Source of the DNA: Parachlorella kessleri
Taxonomy: Eukaryota > Chlorophyta > Trebouxiophyceae > Chlorellales > Chlorellaceae
NCBI GenBank assembly: GCA_001598975.1
Contig: BBXU01000004.1
Location: 1-27,385 of the forward strand
Length of the DNA stretch: 27,385 nt
Direction: 5' to 3'
Positions 1-11,589 of this stretch are shown piece after piece. A program made the position numbers and the translations under genes. The notes under the pieces were generated by a model that was not told where the DNA came from, searched no databases, and saw only the letters and a program-made list of their open reading frames with translations. Position 1 is the stretch's first letter. Each line of letters opens with the position of its first letter.

Positions 1-4
1 CCCA

Positions 5-2085
5 TCACCCACCTGTGGCGCCCTGGCGCCTGCGCCCGCCGGTCCCGCCACTACGGGCGCCCCCAGCGTTGCGGTAGCTGACCTCATCCAGGTCCTCACT
101 CTCCGCCTCCAGATCCAGGTCCGAGGAGTACACCTCAGAGCCCAGGTCGTCAGTTACAACACCTGCGCGCCGGGATGCAGCCGCCAAGTCAGCAACACGC
201 TCACCACCGGAGCTGAAGCGCAACAGGCAGAAGCCCAACCCTGGACGCGCTCCCCTGCAGGGAGCATTGTGTGTGGCAGCACCCCACTAGCATTGCAACC
301 TGCACCGGTGAGGCCCCTGCAGATCAGCCTTGGCCTGACACGCAGGAGCCAACTCCACCCGCCCTTCCTGCTGCCCCTGCTTTGAGTACCAGGCCCTCCT
401 GCCCACCATGCCTCCTTACTGCTGTCCTCGAGCCCTGAATTTCCAGCTTTCCATGCAAGAGGGAGCTACATCCACAGCTGTCGCCCAGGGTCTTCCCGGG
501 GTGCACCACTACTCACTGCTATCCCCGTCGTCGGCTTCAACCATCTCCGCATCCTCCTCCTCCTCCACATCTCCCTCGTCCTCACTGTCCCCCTCGCTGC
601 TGCTCCCGCTGTCGGTTCCCCTCAAGCCCCCTTCCCCCTCGTCCGCATCCGCTGAAGGGCCGCTGTAGGCGGATCCCATGTTGCTGCTGCCGCCACCACC
701 AGCAGCAGCCCCAGCGGCAGCTCCCAGCTCTGCGGCAGGAGCAGGCTGCTCCTTGCGGGTGGCCGCACCAGAGCCAGGAGACGCCAAGCCGCCTGCCGGC
801 GCAGAAGCGGGGCTGGCAGCGGCCGCCAGGCCCGCCTGCCGTGTGGCGCTGCTCTTGTTTGACCGCAGGCGCTCGTCCCCGCTGCTGCTCTCCAGCTCCG
901 CTCGCGGCCTCTTGCCTGCAGCGGGGGAGGAGCGCCTCAACACGCCAGCCCCCACTGCCTGGCCGGTAAGGACAGCCGCGGCAGCGGGGGAGGCGGACGG
1001 TGCTAGTGCTGCACGCGCTCCCGCGCCCTTCATGGCAGCAGGGCCCGCCGGGGAGGAACCTGCAGCCAGCTTCTGTGCCTTTCCGGCCGCTGGTCCCGCT
1101 GCGGTCGCTGTTTGACCAGCGGGCTTGGCCCCTTTGCCACCACCAGCAGTTTGCGGCTGCTGCTGCTGTGCTGAGGGCGGGCGGGCGGGTGGCAGGGGCC
1201 CCGTATCTACCCAGATGAGCGCCTCATGCCGCAAGCGCAGCTCCTGAACGTCGCCGTCACGGTACTTGATGCAGTGCTTGTCGCTGACGGGGTCGTACGA
1301 CTGAATCTGCATATAAGACAGAGCTAGCCCCTTCAAGGCCCTGCGAGCTGCCGGGCACGTGGTGGTATGCAAGAGAAGAGGGTACTCTCTCACGAAGGAC
1401 CTTACCAACTGACCTGCGGCAAGGAGGACTTGCAGCTCTACCACCATATAAGTGATCTTCAGTCAGCAAGCATTTGTGGTGTTTGTAAAGCCAGTTGGGG
1501 CAAGCAGAGCCTTTTAATGAAAGTGCGCTCTTTTTTTTTCAAGCTAGGTGGTCAAGCAGGTTGGCAGCCCTCCGCGTCTTTGGCAGGTAAACCACGGCCT
1601 CGCTCGCCAGCGACCAGCACCACTCCAGCGTGGGTGGGTTGCACCCACATGGCGGCCCCCCTACCCCCCCCCCCCGGGGTCCAACCCACCTTGCCCTGGT
1701 ACCAGCGCCCCATGCCCGGCCAGAACACCTTGAGCCGGCGGCCCACGCAGTCATCATGCCGCGGCACAGACGCCCAGGTCGGGTTGGACCCCGCATCCCG
1801 CGGCTGATCTTGCAGCCACTGGAACCGCGTGCTGCCCAGCTTGACCCACTTCTCGGCCACGCCCATGGCCTGGGGATCCTCATAGCGGATCAGGTGCTCC
1901 TGGCTCTCTGGCTTGTACGCGGCTATCACCGCCTTGGGCCAGTCCAGCAGCTTCTGGGACCACACCGCCAGCGGCCGCCCTACCACCTCGGCTGCGGCCA
2001 CCAGGACCTGCTTCTCGCGGGGTGGACCACGGCCCGGGCGGCCGTTGCTGCCAGCCTTTGGTGCTGAGCTGTCACCTACTGCCAT
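5..2085 (-). CDS. Tandem Tudor-like domain protein, chromatin-associated type (3 exons, may continue past left edge)
   Basis: The best model joins exons 2085-1690, 1306-517 and 240-5 on the minus strand; the joins are in phase (AAG|GTGGGT to GCAG|ATT, then A|GTGAGT to CAG|GG). Residues ~34-91 form a first Tudor/Agenet-like unit (VVGRPLAVW, IRYED, WVKLGSTRFQWL). Residues ~113-165 form a second, closer one (VGRRLKVFWP, WYQGKIQSYDP, IKYRDGDVQELRL), whose core is made only when the first intron is removed. This unit resembles the Tudor-like domain of PDS5-type and related plant chromatin proteins. The remaining ~300 residues are low-complexity Ala/Gly/Ser/Pro, a KRPR nuclear-type basic patch, then a long Glu/Asp tail. 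By family knowledge such domains read histone or arginine methyl marks; the actual ligand is unknown. The last exon either stops at 5-7 (TGA) or uses the donor ACAG|GTGGGT just before it and leaves the window. Confidence 0.72.
1307..1689 (-). other. Intron 1 of the Tudor-like gene
   Basis: The minus-strand donor is AAG|GTGGGT and the acceptor is ATATGCAG|ATT. Removing it fuses WYQGK to IQSYDP and completes a Tudor-like strand pattern, which is good evidence that the splice is real. The intron holds a run of about twelve C on the plus strand near 1664-1675. A second CAG six bases into the exon could act as an alternative acceptor that drops two residues. Confidence 0.75.
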
Positions 2086-2915
2086 GCCTCCAACTCAACT
2101 GAGTGCCTGGCCTAGCTTCAGGCTGGTTGACGTGCCATCTGTTCCACGCTCAAGGTGTCCTTAGCCCCTGCAAGAAGCAGCTGGGGGCACCTCAGTAATA
2201 GGACAAGCAAAGCTGGGGTGATGATAGGGGATAGCGGCACAGGTGCTGTGTTCAAGAGCTTGGGTGGCAAGAAGGCAGAGGAGTGACCTGTAAGGGGCCA
2301 CCCTTGCGCCACCGGCAGTCACGCGCTGCCGGCCCACAAGCCCTGGAGCCCGTGGCAAGGTGTAAAGCAAAGTCTGGCAGAAACCTAGCCAGGGAGGCTG
2401 CGTGGTGACTGTCAGGAAGTGCCTAGGCCAGAGATGTCAGCTGAGGCGTCGATAAGCATGAAGATCACACGATTACAAGCGTAGCTGGTGGGCTGCGAGG
2501 GAGGAAGCGCTGCCACCATGCTACAGTGCCCATGCAGGCATGGAGCTCACCTGTTCGGCTCTCCCGTGGATGCAGGCTGCCTCCACGCCTCCCTGTCTCA
2601 GTGATTTAAATGAAGGACCTTGCAAGGCCTTGCTGTTCTTTTGGATACTACCCAAATCTCCCGACACTAAAGGGGTTACGTGTGATTCCAGCTGGAGGGG
2701 GTCCTGGTGGTTAGCACTCTCTTCAAACCTAGGCCCAAAAGTCTAGCATATATTTTTCCGTTGTATTGCATCTACCTGGCAGGTAGCAGAGCTTTCAGTG
2801 ACCAATACTGTAGTTGCCTTTGTTGCTGTGCACTTGTTTGGGATCTGGCATCGGATCAGCCCGCGGGCCTAGGGCCTCCTTGTCAACCTGAGCCTCTACC
2901 ACAGCTAGGTCCACC
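2086..2915. promoter_or_regulatory. Divergent intergenic region between the Tudor-like and UAP genes
   Basis: About 830 bases separate two genes that point away from each other, so it should hold both promoters and 5' leaders. I see no ORF with protein-like content, no tRNA-like fold and no clear TATA box at a convincing distance from either start. Short open frames here are overlapping antisense noise. Confidence 0.5.
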
Positions 2916-5900
2916 ATGGAAGCGCTGAAAGCAGAGCTAACAGCAGCTGGGCAGGAACACCTCTTGGAGGGCTGGGAGGAGCTCTCCAGCGAAGAGCAGC
3001 AAGCCCTGAAGGAGCAGCTGGAGGTACGGGCTGTGCCCTAATAATACCAAACGGGCCAGTATTCTGTTTGCTGGTTGTATGGGTGCCTGCCTGGCGCGCC
3101 AGCCTGGTTGTCATGGATCCACAGCTGCACGCCTGTGCTGACCTATAACTGGCCAAGCCGTGCAGGCCGTTGACTACAAGTACCTGACCCACATCTACAA
3201 ATCCAGCATCGCTGCCTCTGCTGATAGTGCGGCTGCCCCAGCACAGCCTGTGGAGGGTGTTGTGACGCTCAAGGCAAGTCGGGTGGATGTCAGTCCCCCA
3301 CACCCATGCGTGCCGACTAGTGCGGACGGTGCGGTGGAGTACTGAGGGCTGGTCGCAACTGCTAAGTTGGGCGCTTGTGTATCGCCACATCAGTGCCCCA
3401 ACCAGACTGTCAGGTAACGATGCTGTTCTGCAGGGCTGCCCCGTCGAGCAGCGGCAGAAGTGGCGCCAGGCGGGCTTGCACTTGATTGCCGCCGGCAAGC
3501 TGGCGGTGCTCCTGTTGGCGGGCGGCCAGGGCACGCGGCTGGGCAGCGCGCTCCCCAAGGGCTGCTACAACATCGGCCTGCCATCGAGGAAGAGCCTGTT
3601 TCAGCTTCAGGCGGAGCGCTTGCTGAGGTTGCAGCAGCTGGCAGCGGAACTTGTGGATGGCCAGGGCGCGGCAGTCAAGTGGGTGATGTGTGGCAGCCTG
3701 CTCTGGTACTCCCCCTGCCTGCCCAGCCGGGTGTGGGGTCGATCACAGCAGCCTGGAGGGTGGTGGGGCTGCTCCTTGGATCTGCCCCTGTCTTGCATTG
3801 TTTGTGTGGCAGCTCCAAGTCACTGGAAGGTAGCATGACATGTTAAGGCTGCAACTTGCTCTGTGCAGACACCCCATTCGGTGGTATCTCATGACCAGCG
3901 CCGCTACCGATGCCGAAACTAAGAAGCACTTTCGGGAGAACTCCTACTTTGGCCTCAAGCCCTCTCAGATTGTCTTCTTCCAGCAGGCAAGGCTCAGACA
4001 GCTTATGGCGTGGCAACGTGCGGCTGTGTGTTAGGCAGTATTGGGTTAACAGTGGAGCGTGTCAGGCTCGGTTTTAGTATTCCCAAGATCCGAGCCATAT
4101 TTTAAACAGCGCGCTATGCTGTGGCTGCTGTTTACCTGGTGTCTGCAGGGCATGCTGCCGGCATTGACCGAGGACGGCACGATCATCATGGAGTCTCGCT
4201 GCAAGCTGGCCATGGCGCCCGACGGCAACGGCGGCGTGTATGTGGCCCTGCGCAAGGCGGGTGGGTGTCCCGCTGCACAACTGGCGCTACATTTGCATGC
4301 AGTTCCATGCCAGGACCCGCACTGAGACAAGCCAGGCATCCGACTAAGGAGAATCCCTTGCACGCCCTCAAGTAGACCCAAGTCACCTGTTCTGTATGCC
4401 CCTGAACATAATCAGGAAAGAATTGCATCCTTATCTAGCAGGAGAGTTTAGGCAGGAAGGCTGTTGTGGTTGAGGCGTTGCCTTGTCTGAGGGCAGCCAG
4501 CTGCATTGGATGTGCAGGGGTCCTGGAGGACATGGAGGCTCACGGCATCGAGTGCATAGACTGCTATTCTGTGGACAATGCGCTAGTGCGGCTGGGTGAC
4601 CCCGTCTTTGCTGGGTTCTGCCACGAACGGGACGTGGATACTGGTGAGCTGGCGGGCATTATGCAGTACAGATGGGTGCAATTGTGGGCTTACTGGCAAG
4701 CAGCAAACGCACTGATGCCGGCTTGTGGGTGCTCCCCAGCTGGGGTGTGGGGGAGGTACGGTACAGGCTGTATGGCCTTCTAGCTTAAGGCCAGCTGCAC
4801 AGTGCAGATGCTGTCCACCCAGTGCACAAGAGAGCTCCTGCGAAAGTGCAGGTAAACTCTTCAGGGGAACAGCAGTCAGTGGTTTCCTGCAGGCGCTCGT
4901 GTGTTGGTGAAGGCCTACCCGGAGGAGAAGGTTGGCGTGTTTGCCAGGCGCAATGGCGCCCTCGAGGTAGTCGAGTACTCAGGTGGGCAGGTGCACCTGG
5001 GGACTGCGGTGCTATGAGTATGGGTGGCAGGTAGTGCGGATAGAGAGTGAGAGGTGGGCTGCACTAACAGGGCTGGATGCAGAGTGCACCACAGTCTTGC
5101 CTGAGTTGCTATACCATGCGGAGCCCTGCTGCGTACTGGACACTCTTGCACTCTGGGATGCCGGCGGGGGTGTGGGTGTTGCCTAGGCACCCTCGCACAG
5201 CCCCCAGCCAGCACCTTCGTGTGCGCTCGCAGAGCTGGACCCTGCGGACGCCTGTGCTGTGGACCCAGCCAGCGGCGAGCTCAAGTTTGGGTGGAGCAAC
5301 GTGTGCCTGCACTACTTCAAGCGCTCGTGGCTGGCCGACGTCAGCGACCGGCTGGCTGCGGAGGGCAAGTACCACATAGCACACAAGAAGATCCCCTCCA
5401 AGGATGGCCCCGTGCAGGTGGGCGGGCGGGCACGTGGGGGCGGGTGCTGCCGCCCGCGGCTGCCTGGAATTTGTTGTCTCTGTCGGGGTAGCACTGCGCT
5501 GTCTGAGAGGTGTCAAATGGCAGTGCTTCTCTCATCTGTGAGCTCCATGTGGATGGTCAATGCATGGTGGCAAGTGCCACTGTGCAGGGTGCAAGTATTG
5601 GTAACTGGAGGGTTTGTGAGTGCCCTGATATTTTAAACCAAGAGGTGCTGCCGCTATTTTTTGTGCAGGGCATCAAGTTAGAGCTGTTCATCTTTGACAC
5701 CTTCCCGCTGGCGGCCAGCACAGCATTGCTGGAGGTGCGGCGGGAGGAGGAGTTTGCGCCCGTCAAGAACGCGCCGGGCAGCGCCACGGACAGCCCAGAC
5801 ACGGCCAGGGCTGCCATCATGGCCCTGCACAAGAGGTGCGGGGGAGTGGGAGCGGGCAGGCTGTTGTTGGCTGGCTGGGAGTTGCAGCGCGGCGGTCCCA

Positions 5901-6283
5901 TGCACCTGCCAGGCTTGATGGGGACTGGTGAGAACGGTGCGGTTGTGGCCATATACATAGCGGCATGGGGGCCTGAGCTTGGGCGGCAGCCAGGTGGACG
6001 TGCTGGGTGTGCCAGCGGTTTGGCTGTGTTACTTTGCACCAAGCCTGGTACCCAGATGCTGTGAAACAACAGTCGATTCGGAGAGCACTTGCGGCCCCAC
6101 TCACTTGGATGCAGCTGGGTGGAGGCGGCTGGCGGCAGCGTGGAGTGCCCCGAGGGCGTGGAGGTGTCGCCCCTGGTGTCATACGCCGGCGAGGGCCTGG
6201 AGGGGCTGTGCAGCGGGAAGACCTTTCGGGAGCAGTTCTCTGTTCACCTCCAAGTCAGTGGCACTGCTGATGCCTCCAGCTAG
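2916..6283 (+). CDS. UAP1: UDP-N-acetylglucosamine (UDP-HexNAc) pyrophosphorylase, 10 exons
   Basis: Exons are 2916-3023, 3166-3273, 3434-3678, 3869-3986, 4149-4260, 4518-4643, 4893-4982, 5233-5417, 5669-5835 and 6115-6283, giving 475 residues, close to the ~500 of plant and animal UAPs. The enzyme makes UDP-GlcNAc (or UDP-GalNAc) from UTP and the HexNAc-1-phosphate in the cytosol, the last step of the hexosamine pathway. Visible signatures are the nucleotide-binding loop [10 protein letters not shown] (residues 100-109) followed by LPKG, then [31 protein letters not shown] (~215-222), [33 protein letters not shown] and SYAGEGLE. The start is the only ATG opening exon 1, in a CCACCATGG context. 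Introns 2 and 4 use GC donors. The C-terminus after [10 protein letters not shown] is short and weakly conserved; a GTCAGT donor there could lead to another end. Confidence 0.95.
3274..3433 (+). other. GC-AG intron 2 of UAP
   Basis: The donor reads AAG|GCAAGT and the acceptor TTCTGCAG|GGC. The only in-frame join between VVTLK and [10 protein letters not shown] uses the GC dinucleotide; the rest of the donor matches the consensus exactly, as is typical of true GC-AG introns. Confidence 0.8.
3987..4148 (+). other. GC-AG intron 4 of UAP
   Basis: The donor is CAGCAG|GCAAGG and the acceptor GTCTGCAG|GGC. The join rebuilds the conserved VFFQQ-GMLP segment of the UAP family, so the boundary is fixed by homology rather than by the donor alone. 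Confidence 0.85.
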
Positions 6284-7255
6284 ACCACCGCGCCTTGAAC
6301 GTGCGCAGGCTGCCAGGTGTCTGTCCATGCCGAGGCGCCGCCCCTATGTGCCGTGCTGAGGGTGTGGGATCCCATTGGCAGGCAGCGCTGGGAATCCGCC
6401 GCTTGTCTGTGTGAAATTATAGCAAGAACAGACTCCTTCGCCTTGGACAAGAATCCGGTGCTTGAGCAGCAGCATCCACTGGCCTGCTTGGTGCTGCAGG
6501 GTTTTCTGGCACCAGCGATCAGGGGTGCCAAAGAGGAGGGCGCGTTCCACTCCCCACGCCCCACCGCAGGCCCTGCCAAGAACACCGCAGCCAGCACTGC
6601 AGGCATCCACCTCCTGGCGAGGACTGGCGCGGCGTAGGCCGTGCCCGGTGCTGCCACTGGGAGGTCTGACCAGTAGGATGGCTGTTGGTAGGCACCTGTT
6701 GACCCCCACGCCCTAATAATGCCGGTGGTGTAGCCCGTTGTATGGTTGCTTCCCGTTGTACGGTGGCAGTTATGAATTTTGTCATATCACACTTGTATCT
6801 ACTCAGCTACAGCTTACGGCCAACATGAGAACCCAAGACAAGAGCTAGAACGATGTACAGGCACACTAGCCATCTGCTAGGTTGGAAACTGTAAGACCTA
6901 CATTATTCTTTTGCGGAGCCTACATTATTTTTGTTCAAGCACGGGTGAAAAGGTAGCACAAAGCAAATGTCATGCAATTGTGGCTTATTGTCACCAAGAA
7001 TAGCAGTTCTGGTTGTGGTTGCAAGGTCAACTACCCGTTTCAACCCCCCAATCAGCCTATGGCGTCAGTATGAGGTGCTTCAGATAGTCGGCACCTGCAG
7101 ATACTGGTACCTAGAATCTCGCCCTGCAAAAAACAAGTACGCAGATAAAAATGGAGACAAGCACAGCTGGGGACAGTTGCAAGGATGAAAACCTACCAAC
7201 ACGGTGTACCTAAGAGAAACAGTGTCTCACACCAGCCTCGCCGCCCTCCTGGCCC
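6284..7255. other. Convergent 3' region between UAP and the Q-rich gene
   Basis: These 970 bases hold the 3' ends of two convergent genes. GC content falls from ~6700 onward. An open frame at 6317-6637 has no recognisable domain and is more likely 3' UTR. Two small direct repeats are visible: CCCGTTGTAYGG at ~6732 and ~6751, and CCTACATTATT at ~6897 and ~6919. Confidence 0.5.
6890..6894 (+). terminator. Candidate TGTAA polyadenylation signal for UAP
   Basis: TGTAA is the usual polyadenylation signal of many green algae, and this copy lies on the sense strand about 600 bases after the UAP stop. A five-base word occurs often by chance, so this is only a candidate. Confidence 0.3.
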
Positions 7256-10200
7256 TTACTCCCTTTGGCCTTCCTTCCTTTGCAGCTGCCCTCGCATGAT
7301 CTCTAGCAGCTGAGCTGCCACCACAGCCACGGAAGGGTCCTGTGCAGCCGCCGCCGCTGCTGCTGCTGCAGCTGGCGCCGAGGCGGGCGGCCTGCCTCCG
7401 CCCTCGCTCCCCACGCTGCCGCCGCCAGCGCCAGGCATGCTGGGGGGCTCGTGAGGGCCTCGTTGCTGCTGCTGCAGTGACTGTGACGCATCTCCTACGT
7501 CCCCACGGCTGCTGGCCCGCCGGGCCAGGTCCCTTCCACCTTGCAGTGCGGCTAGCCGGTCCACACGCGAGCCGAAGGCCTGCAGGTCTGGCGCGCTAGT
7601 GCTCTGCACACCCGACCCATGCTGCTGCTGCTGCTGCTGGAGGGTCCAGGAGCTCAGGCTTGGCATCTGCTGCCCATGGCGCTGCTGCGGCGACGGCTGC
7701 ACCGGGCTGGGCTGCAGGGCCACGCCCGCAGCTCTGCCGCTGTCCCTGCCGGGCCAGTCACCACCCGCCCAAGCCAGGCTGCCGCCGGGCAGCGGACCAG
7801 GGTCCGCGCCGCCCTTCCCTGCGCCCTGCTGCTCCCTGACTGCAATGCGGGCCACCTTGCGGCCGACGCTGTCGTGCAGCTCGCGAAGCTTCATCTCTAT
7901 ATGCTGCACCAGCCCGCAGGCCTGAAGCAGCACCTGCACGGTGCGACAGTACCCAGGACCGATATGTTGGGTGCGGTGATGTCAACAGCGGCCCTGGGTG
8001 TAAGTAACCCTGGTCATCGCGTTTTGCCGCGTTGGCCACATATGGCGCAGGGTACATGCTTGGCAGGGGCGCCTCCAAATCCCACCAATGCTGGCTCGCC
8101 TCGGGCACCGGCGGGCCTTGGCATAACCAGTCCTGCAGACTGCTGCAGCACGGGCAACCAGCACTTGATGAGCAGCAGCACCACCCCACTGCATGCAAAC
8201 AATTCCACAAGTGCAGGCCCCCTCCCCGGCTCACAAAGAAGAGCTCCTCTGTGTCTCTCGCCAGCCACTGCTTCTGCTCGCGCGTGACCTGCCGCACAAC
8301 AAACGTGCAGGCCTGCCGCAGCTCGGCGGGCTCGTACTGGAAGCCGATGCGGTTGGCGGCCAGGCGGGAGGCAAAGCCACGCAGCGAGTTCTGCAGGCTG
8401 GCTGTGAATGGCGGGTCCTCGGCCAGCTCAGCTACAGGGGGAAGGTGGGCAGGCAAGGAGGCAGGTCACAAGGAGCTGTGGCCCATTTAACACCTGTTGG
8501 CAGATCCTGCGCCGTCGCAACAATAGGGCAGGTAGGGAGGGAGGATGTGGGGTGGGCGAGTGCACACCACACCAGTGTCGCGCACTCACCTCCCGTCAAG
8601 TCCCCCAGCAGGTAGAGCATGTCGGTGGGCTGCTGCCCCGGCTGCAGCTGGCTGGGTGGAGGCAGCGCCCCAAAGGCTGCCGGCAGACCCATCCCAAGCT
8701 GGCGGCTGGGCTGGTGCTGCATAAGCGGCGCCGGTGAGCCCTGCCTGCCCGCAGCCGCGAGTGGCGGCACACTGGCACCAGGCTGCTGCACACCCTGGGC
8801 TACCGTGGGCAGCGTGGGGCTGGCCTGCTGCTGCGCCAGCTGCTGCTGCTGGGCCCCCGCCGGCCCTTGGGGGATCCCAAAGGGTGGCGGCATGCTGCTG
8901 CCAGGCCTGCCGGCAGTAGGCCGGAGCGGGCGCGGTCGCTGCAACCCTGTTGGCTGCTGCATGCCAGGATTGCCTGCCACCTGATGCTGTTGTTGTTGCT
9001 GCTGCTGCTGCTGCTGTGGCTGCGTTAGCAGCTCCATCAAGTCCTCTGGCTGTCCCTGATGATCCTCGTCCTTGACAGCAGCAGATTGCAACACGTGTAG
9101 CCAGGCAGAGAGCAGGGTGCCCACCAGATTCTGCCGAGGGGGTTGCTGGCCGGCGGCGCTTTCCGGAGAGCCAAGGGTGCCAGCGGCTTGCGTCTCACCA
9201 GCGGGCGGAGCCTGCTGCGGCAGCTGCTCACTCCCCTGCCTGCCCTCCTCTGATGACACCTGCTGCTGCCGCTGTTCTATGGCCTGTGGCTGCAGGGGCT
9301 CATGCGCGGCGGTGCCCTGCTGCCTGCGCGCTCCAACCACACCTGCAAGGTTGAGCTGTGGTTCCGCTGCTGCAGTGCCCGCTCCGACCTGTCTACCTCC
9401 AGTGCCCAGCGCACCAGGTTCCTCTTCCTCCTGTTCCTCCATCTGCTGCTGCTGTTGCTGTTGTGGGTGCTGCGCTTGTTGCTGCTTCCCCTCCACCTCA
9501 GCTCCAACACGCTCCGTGCCAGCGCTAGCCGCCAGGCCTCCCAAGGCCACAGCAGCCTCGGCCATTGGAGCGCTGCCAGCGCGCTGGGCGGTCGGGCCGT
9601 CCTGCGAGTCCCGCCCCTGTACTGCTCCGGCCCGCATACGCTGCAACCCCCACTGGGCCACCAGCACCAAGCGTGGAACTGTTACGGGAGCATCCGCCCT
9701 GACCTGTAAGCAGCAGGAACTGACCTATCGCAAGGTAAGGTGGGGAGTGCAGAGAGAAACAGCAGCCCCTGTGGCGCACCCAGGCATTCCAACCAGCAAG
9801 GTCAGCGTGCACGCCAGCAAAGAAATCAGAAGGAGCGCTAAACAATTCAACAAACTGTGCAACTCCTGGTTCCAGCGAGATCATTATCCTACACACCAGA
9901 CACACCAAACAAGAACCTCATAGACTGCCTCGCGCTTGTACGTGCTGGATCTCAGCTGGGTTCAAGTCACGCACCTTTCCAAGCTGCACAGCCCACACCC
10001 ACAGCTGCTGCAAGAGGTCCGTAAGCTTCTCATCTGTCACAAAACTCGGTAGCTGTTCACCATTGCCAGCAAAAACCTGCAGCACAGCATGTCATATGGC
10101 TGCTTCTCAACCGCTGCAACAGACGACAAGCACCCTTGCATTTAAGCCTGGTGTCAAACAGCTTCTGTGCAGCTTTCCACCATGGGGTGCACCAAGCAAA

Positions 10201-10861
10201 ACCTACCTGGTCCGGTAGCCTCCTCACCCAAGTTGGTCCCTTGGCTTTGTGAACAGGCACTTAAGCTGCTTCTACCACCACGCACCTCCTTGGCTGAGAG
10301 CCCCAGCTCAGTTAGGGCCTCCCGTAGGTTGGGGGGGTGGCAGGGCCACTCCGCTGCCTGCACTGGACCACTGGTCTGCGGTGCGGCACCCTCGCCTTCC
10401 CCATCGCCGCTGTCTGCGTGTCGGCTCTTGTGCTCGGCAAACCCAGCCTGGGCTCCATCGCCGCCCTCAGGCTGTGCTGCAGTGCCCTGGGCCTGCGCCT
10501 GGTTTCCTAGCTCCCCCTTCTGTCGCTTGTTGGCGCGGTGGCTACTACTCTCAGGGTCATTACCATGGCTGCCACTGGCCAAGGGTGCCTGGTCGCTGCC
10601 TGTAGGCTGAGAGAGGGTCCCCTCAGAGTCGGACCGCTGGGGAGCGCTGGTCTGGAAGGCTAGCGGCGCCGATTGTTGACCAGCCCGGGTCCCTGACTGC
10701 AGGTTGAAGCCTTGGTCGGTCGTGCCGCGGGCAGCCTCTGCGGGACAAAATAGGAACAAACTCTTCCCTCTGCAGAGGTCTACCAAGACGGTGGACAGCA
10801 ACATGATCGACACTGGCGCTCCTTTACCTTGAGAGGTGCCAGGAGCGGGTACCTGGGCCAT
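7256..10861 (-). CDS. Gln-rich two-domain protein of unknown function (paralogue A), 6 exons
   Basis: Exons on the minus strand are 10861-10828, 10737-10286, 10076-9975, 9703-8590, 8431-8235 and 7933-7256; all phases agree and give 858 residues. I do not recognise the family. An acidic, Ser/Gln-rich N-terminus contains a KRQK basic patch (nuclear type). It leads to a predicted helical domain at ~145-220 (NLREALTELGLS, VTDEKLTDLLQQLW, RLVLVAQWGLQRM). A ~340-residue Q/P-rich linker with CAG-encoded Gln runs follows. A second helical domain at ~568-665 holds SLQNSLRGFASRL, YEPAELRQA and QKQWLARDTEELFF, then HIEMKLRELHDSVGRKVARI. The C-terminal 190 residues are again Q/Ala-rich. Both domains resemble those of the gene at 16823-21682. 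Q-rich linkers suggest a transcriptional or RNA cofactor, but this is inference. If the donor at 9974 is not used, translation stops at 9918 after 214 residues. Confidence 0.7.
8985..9016. repeat. CAG/CAA trinucleotide tract encoding polyglutamine
   Basis: The plus strand shows a run of TTG and CTG triplets, read on the minus strand as about ten consecutive Gln in exon 4 of the Q-rich gene. Mixed CAA and CAG codons suggest selection or age rather than a fresh pure expansion. Shorter tracts lie at 7619-7639 and ~9445-9467 in the same gene. Confidence 0.85.
9704..9974 (-). other. Intron 3 of Q-rich gene A, with an alternative stop
   Basis: Donor GGAAAG|GTGCGT and acceptor TGCTTACAG|GTC are both phase 0. 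Reading through the donor adds 18 codons (VRDLNPAEIQHV...) and a TGA at 9918-9920. An open stretch within the intron (MISLEPGVAQFVELF...) could be an alternative first exon for the downstream part. The spliced form is preferred because two genes separated by only ~20 bases would be odd in a eukaryote and because the fused product matches the paralogue. Confidence 0.55.
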
Positions 10862-11589
10862 GCATAGGTTAACAAGCAGTTGCGCTGAGCAGGGTATTAG
10901 ACGCGCACGAATTGGCCTATTGGATCGCCACGGGGGGTTTGTATGGGTCTGGGGTCATGCTGCGTGATGTGAAGAGGGGCCTGTATAGAGATAACGCGCC
11001 GTGGAACCTCCGAAAGCACTTGCGAAACCTGTAAAAGAGTGATTCGGTGCTTATTGGTCTTACAAGGAAAGAAAGCCAGGCCACTGTCGAGGAACCTTCC
11101 CCACCGACAGTCGCAAGAAACTTGGACAGGATGGCAAGATAAAGACGCGATGGTGATGCTGCTCCTTTCTCTACTTTCCCAGTGCGCGGTGGAGTAACGT
11201 GAACGCCGCCTGAGCCGCCAGCAAACCAACCCTTCCTATCTTTGCCCGGCTGACGCACTTTACGGCTTTGCGAGGTACGGTAATTTATGTCGACGATAAC
11301 CACCATATGCTTCATCCAAAGAAGCCAGGTGGTCCACCCATGTAGCATGATGGCTGCGCAAAGTGGCGCGCCTTGGCGAACATGCGCCGTTCCCTGGACC
11401 AGACAATTGCTGGGGGACTGAGCGGAGCTCGTGACACCAACCGAGTGAATTGACGCAGCTTCAAACTCTCCCGCCTAGCGTAATTACTCTCACCGCGGCT
11501 TGAAGAGACCACCGTGCAGAGTAAGCTTTGTGACTTTCCTCAGCCTGCGCTCGCCCCTGCTGCAGCCTACCAAACCCCAGCCCAGCAGC
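10862..11589. promoter_or_regulatory. Divergent intergenic region between Q-rich gene A and FA2H
   Basis: About 730 bases separate the two start codons, so both promoters should lie here. I see no convincing gene. The open frames on both strands are short and lack domain-like sequence. Confidence 0.5.

Noticed and set aside
678..1115. Plus-strand open frame over the Tudor-like gene
   Set aside because: Antisense shadow of the Ala/Gly/Pro-rich exon 2; GC-rich low-complexity DNA opens several frames at once.
509..1447. Minus-strand frame taken as a complete protein starting at 1447
   Set aside because: Its first ~45 residues are intron sequence; the Tudor core only forms with the splice 1690 to 1306.
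6317..6637. Possible small gene after UAP
   Set aside because: No domain-like content and it lies directly in the expected 3' UTR of UAP.
9072..9923. Cys/Ser-rich plus-strand ORF of 283 residues
   Set aside because: Complement of the CAG/CAA-rich Q-linker; Cys, Cys and Leu runs are what TGC/TGT/CTG triplets give.
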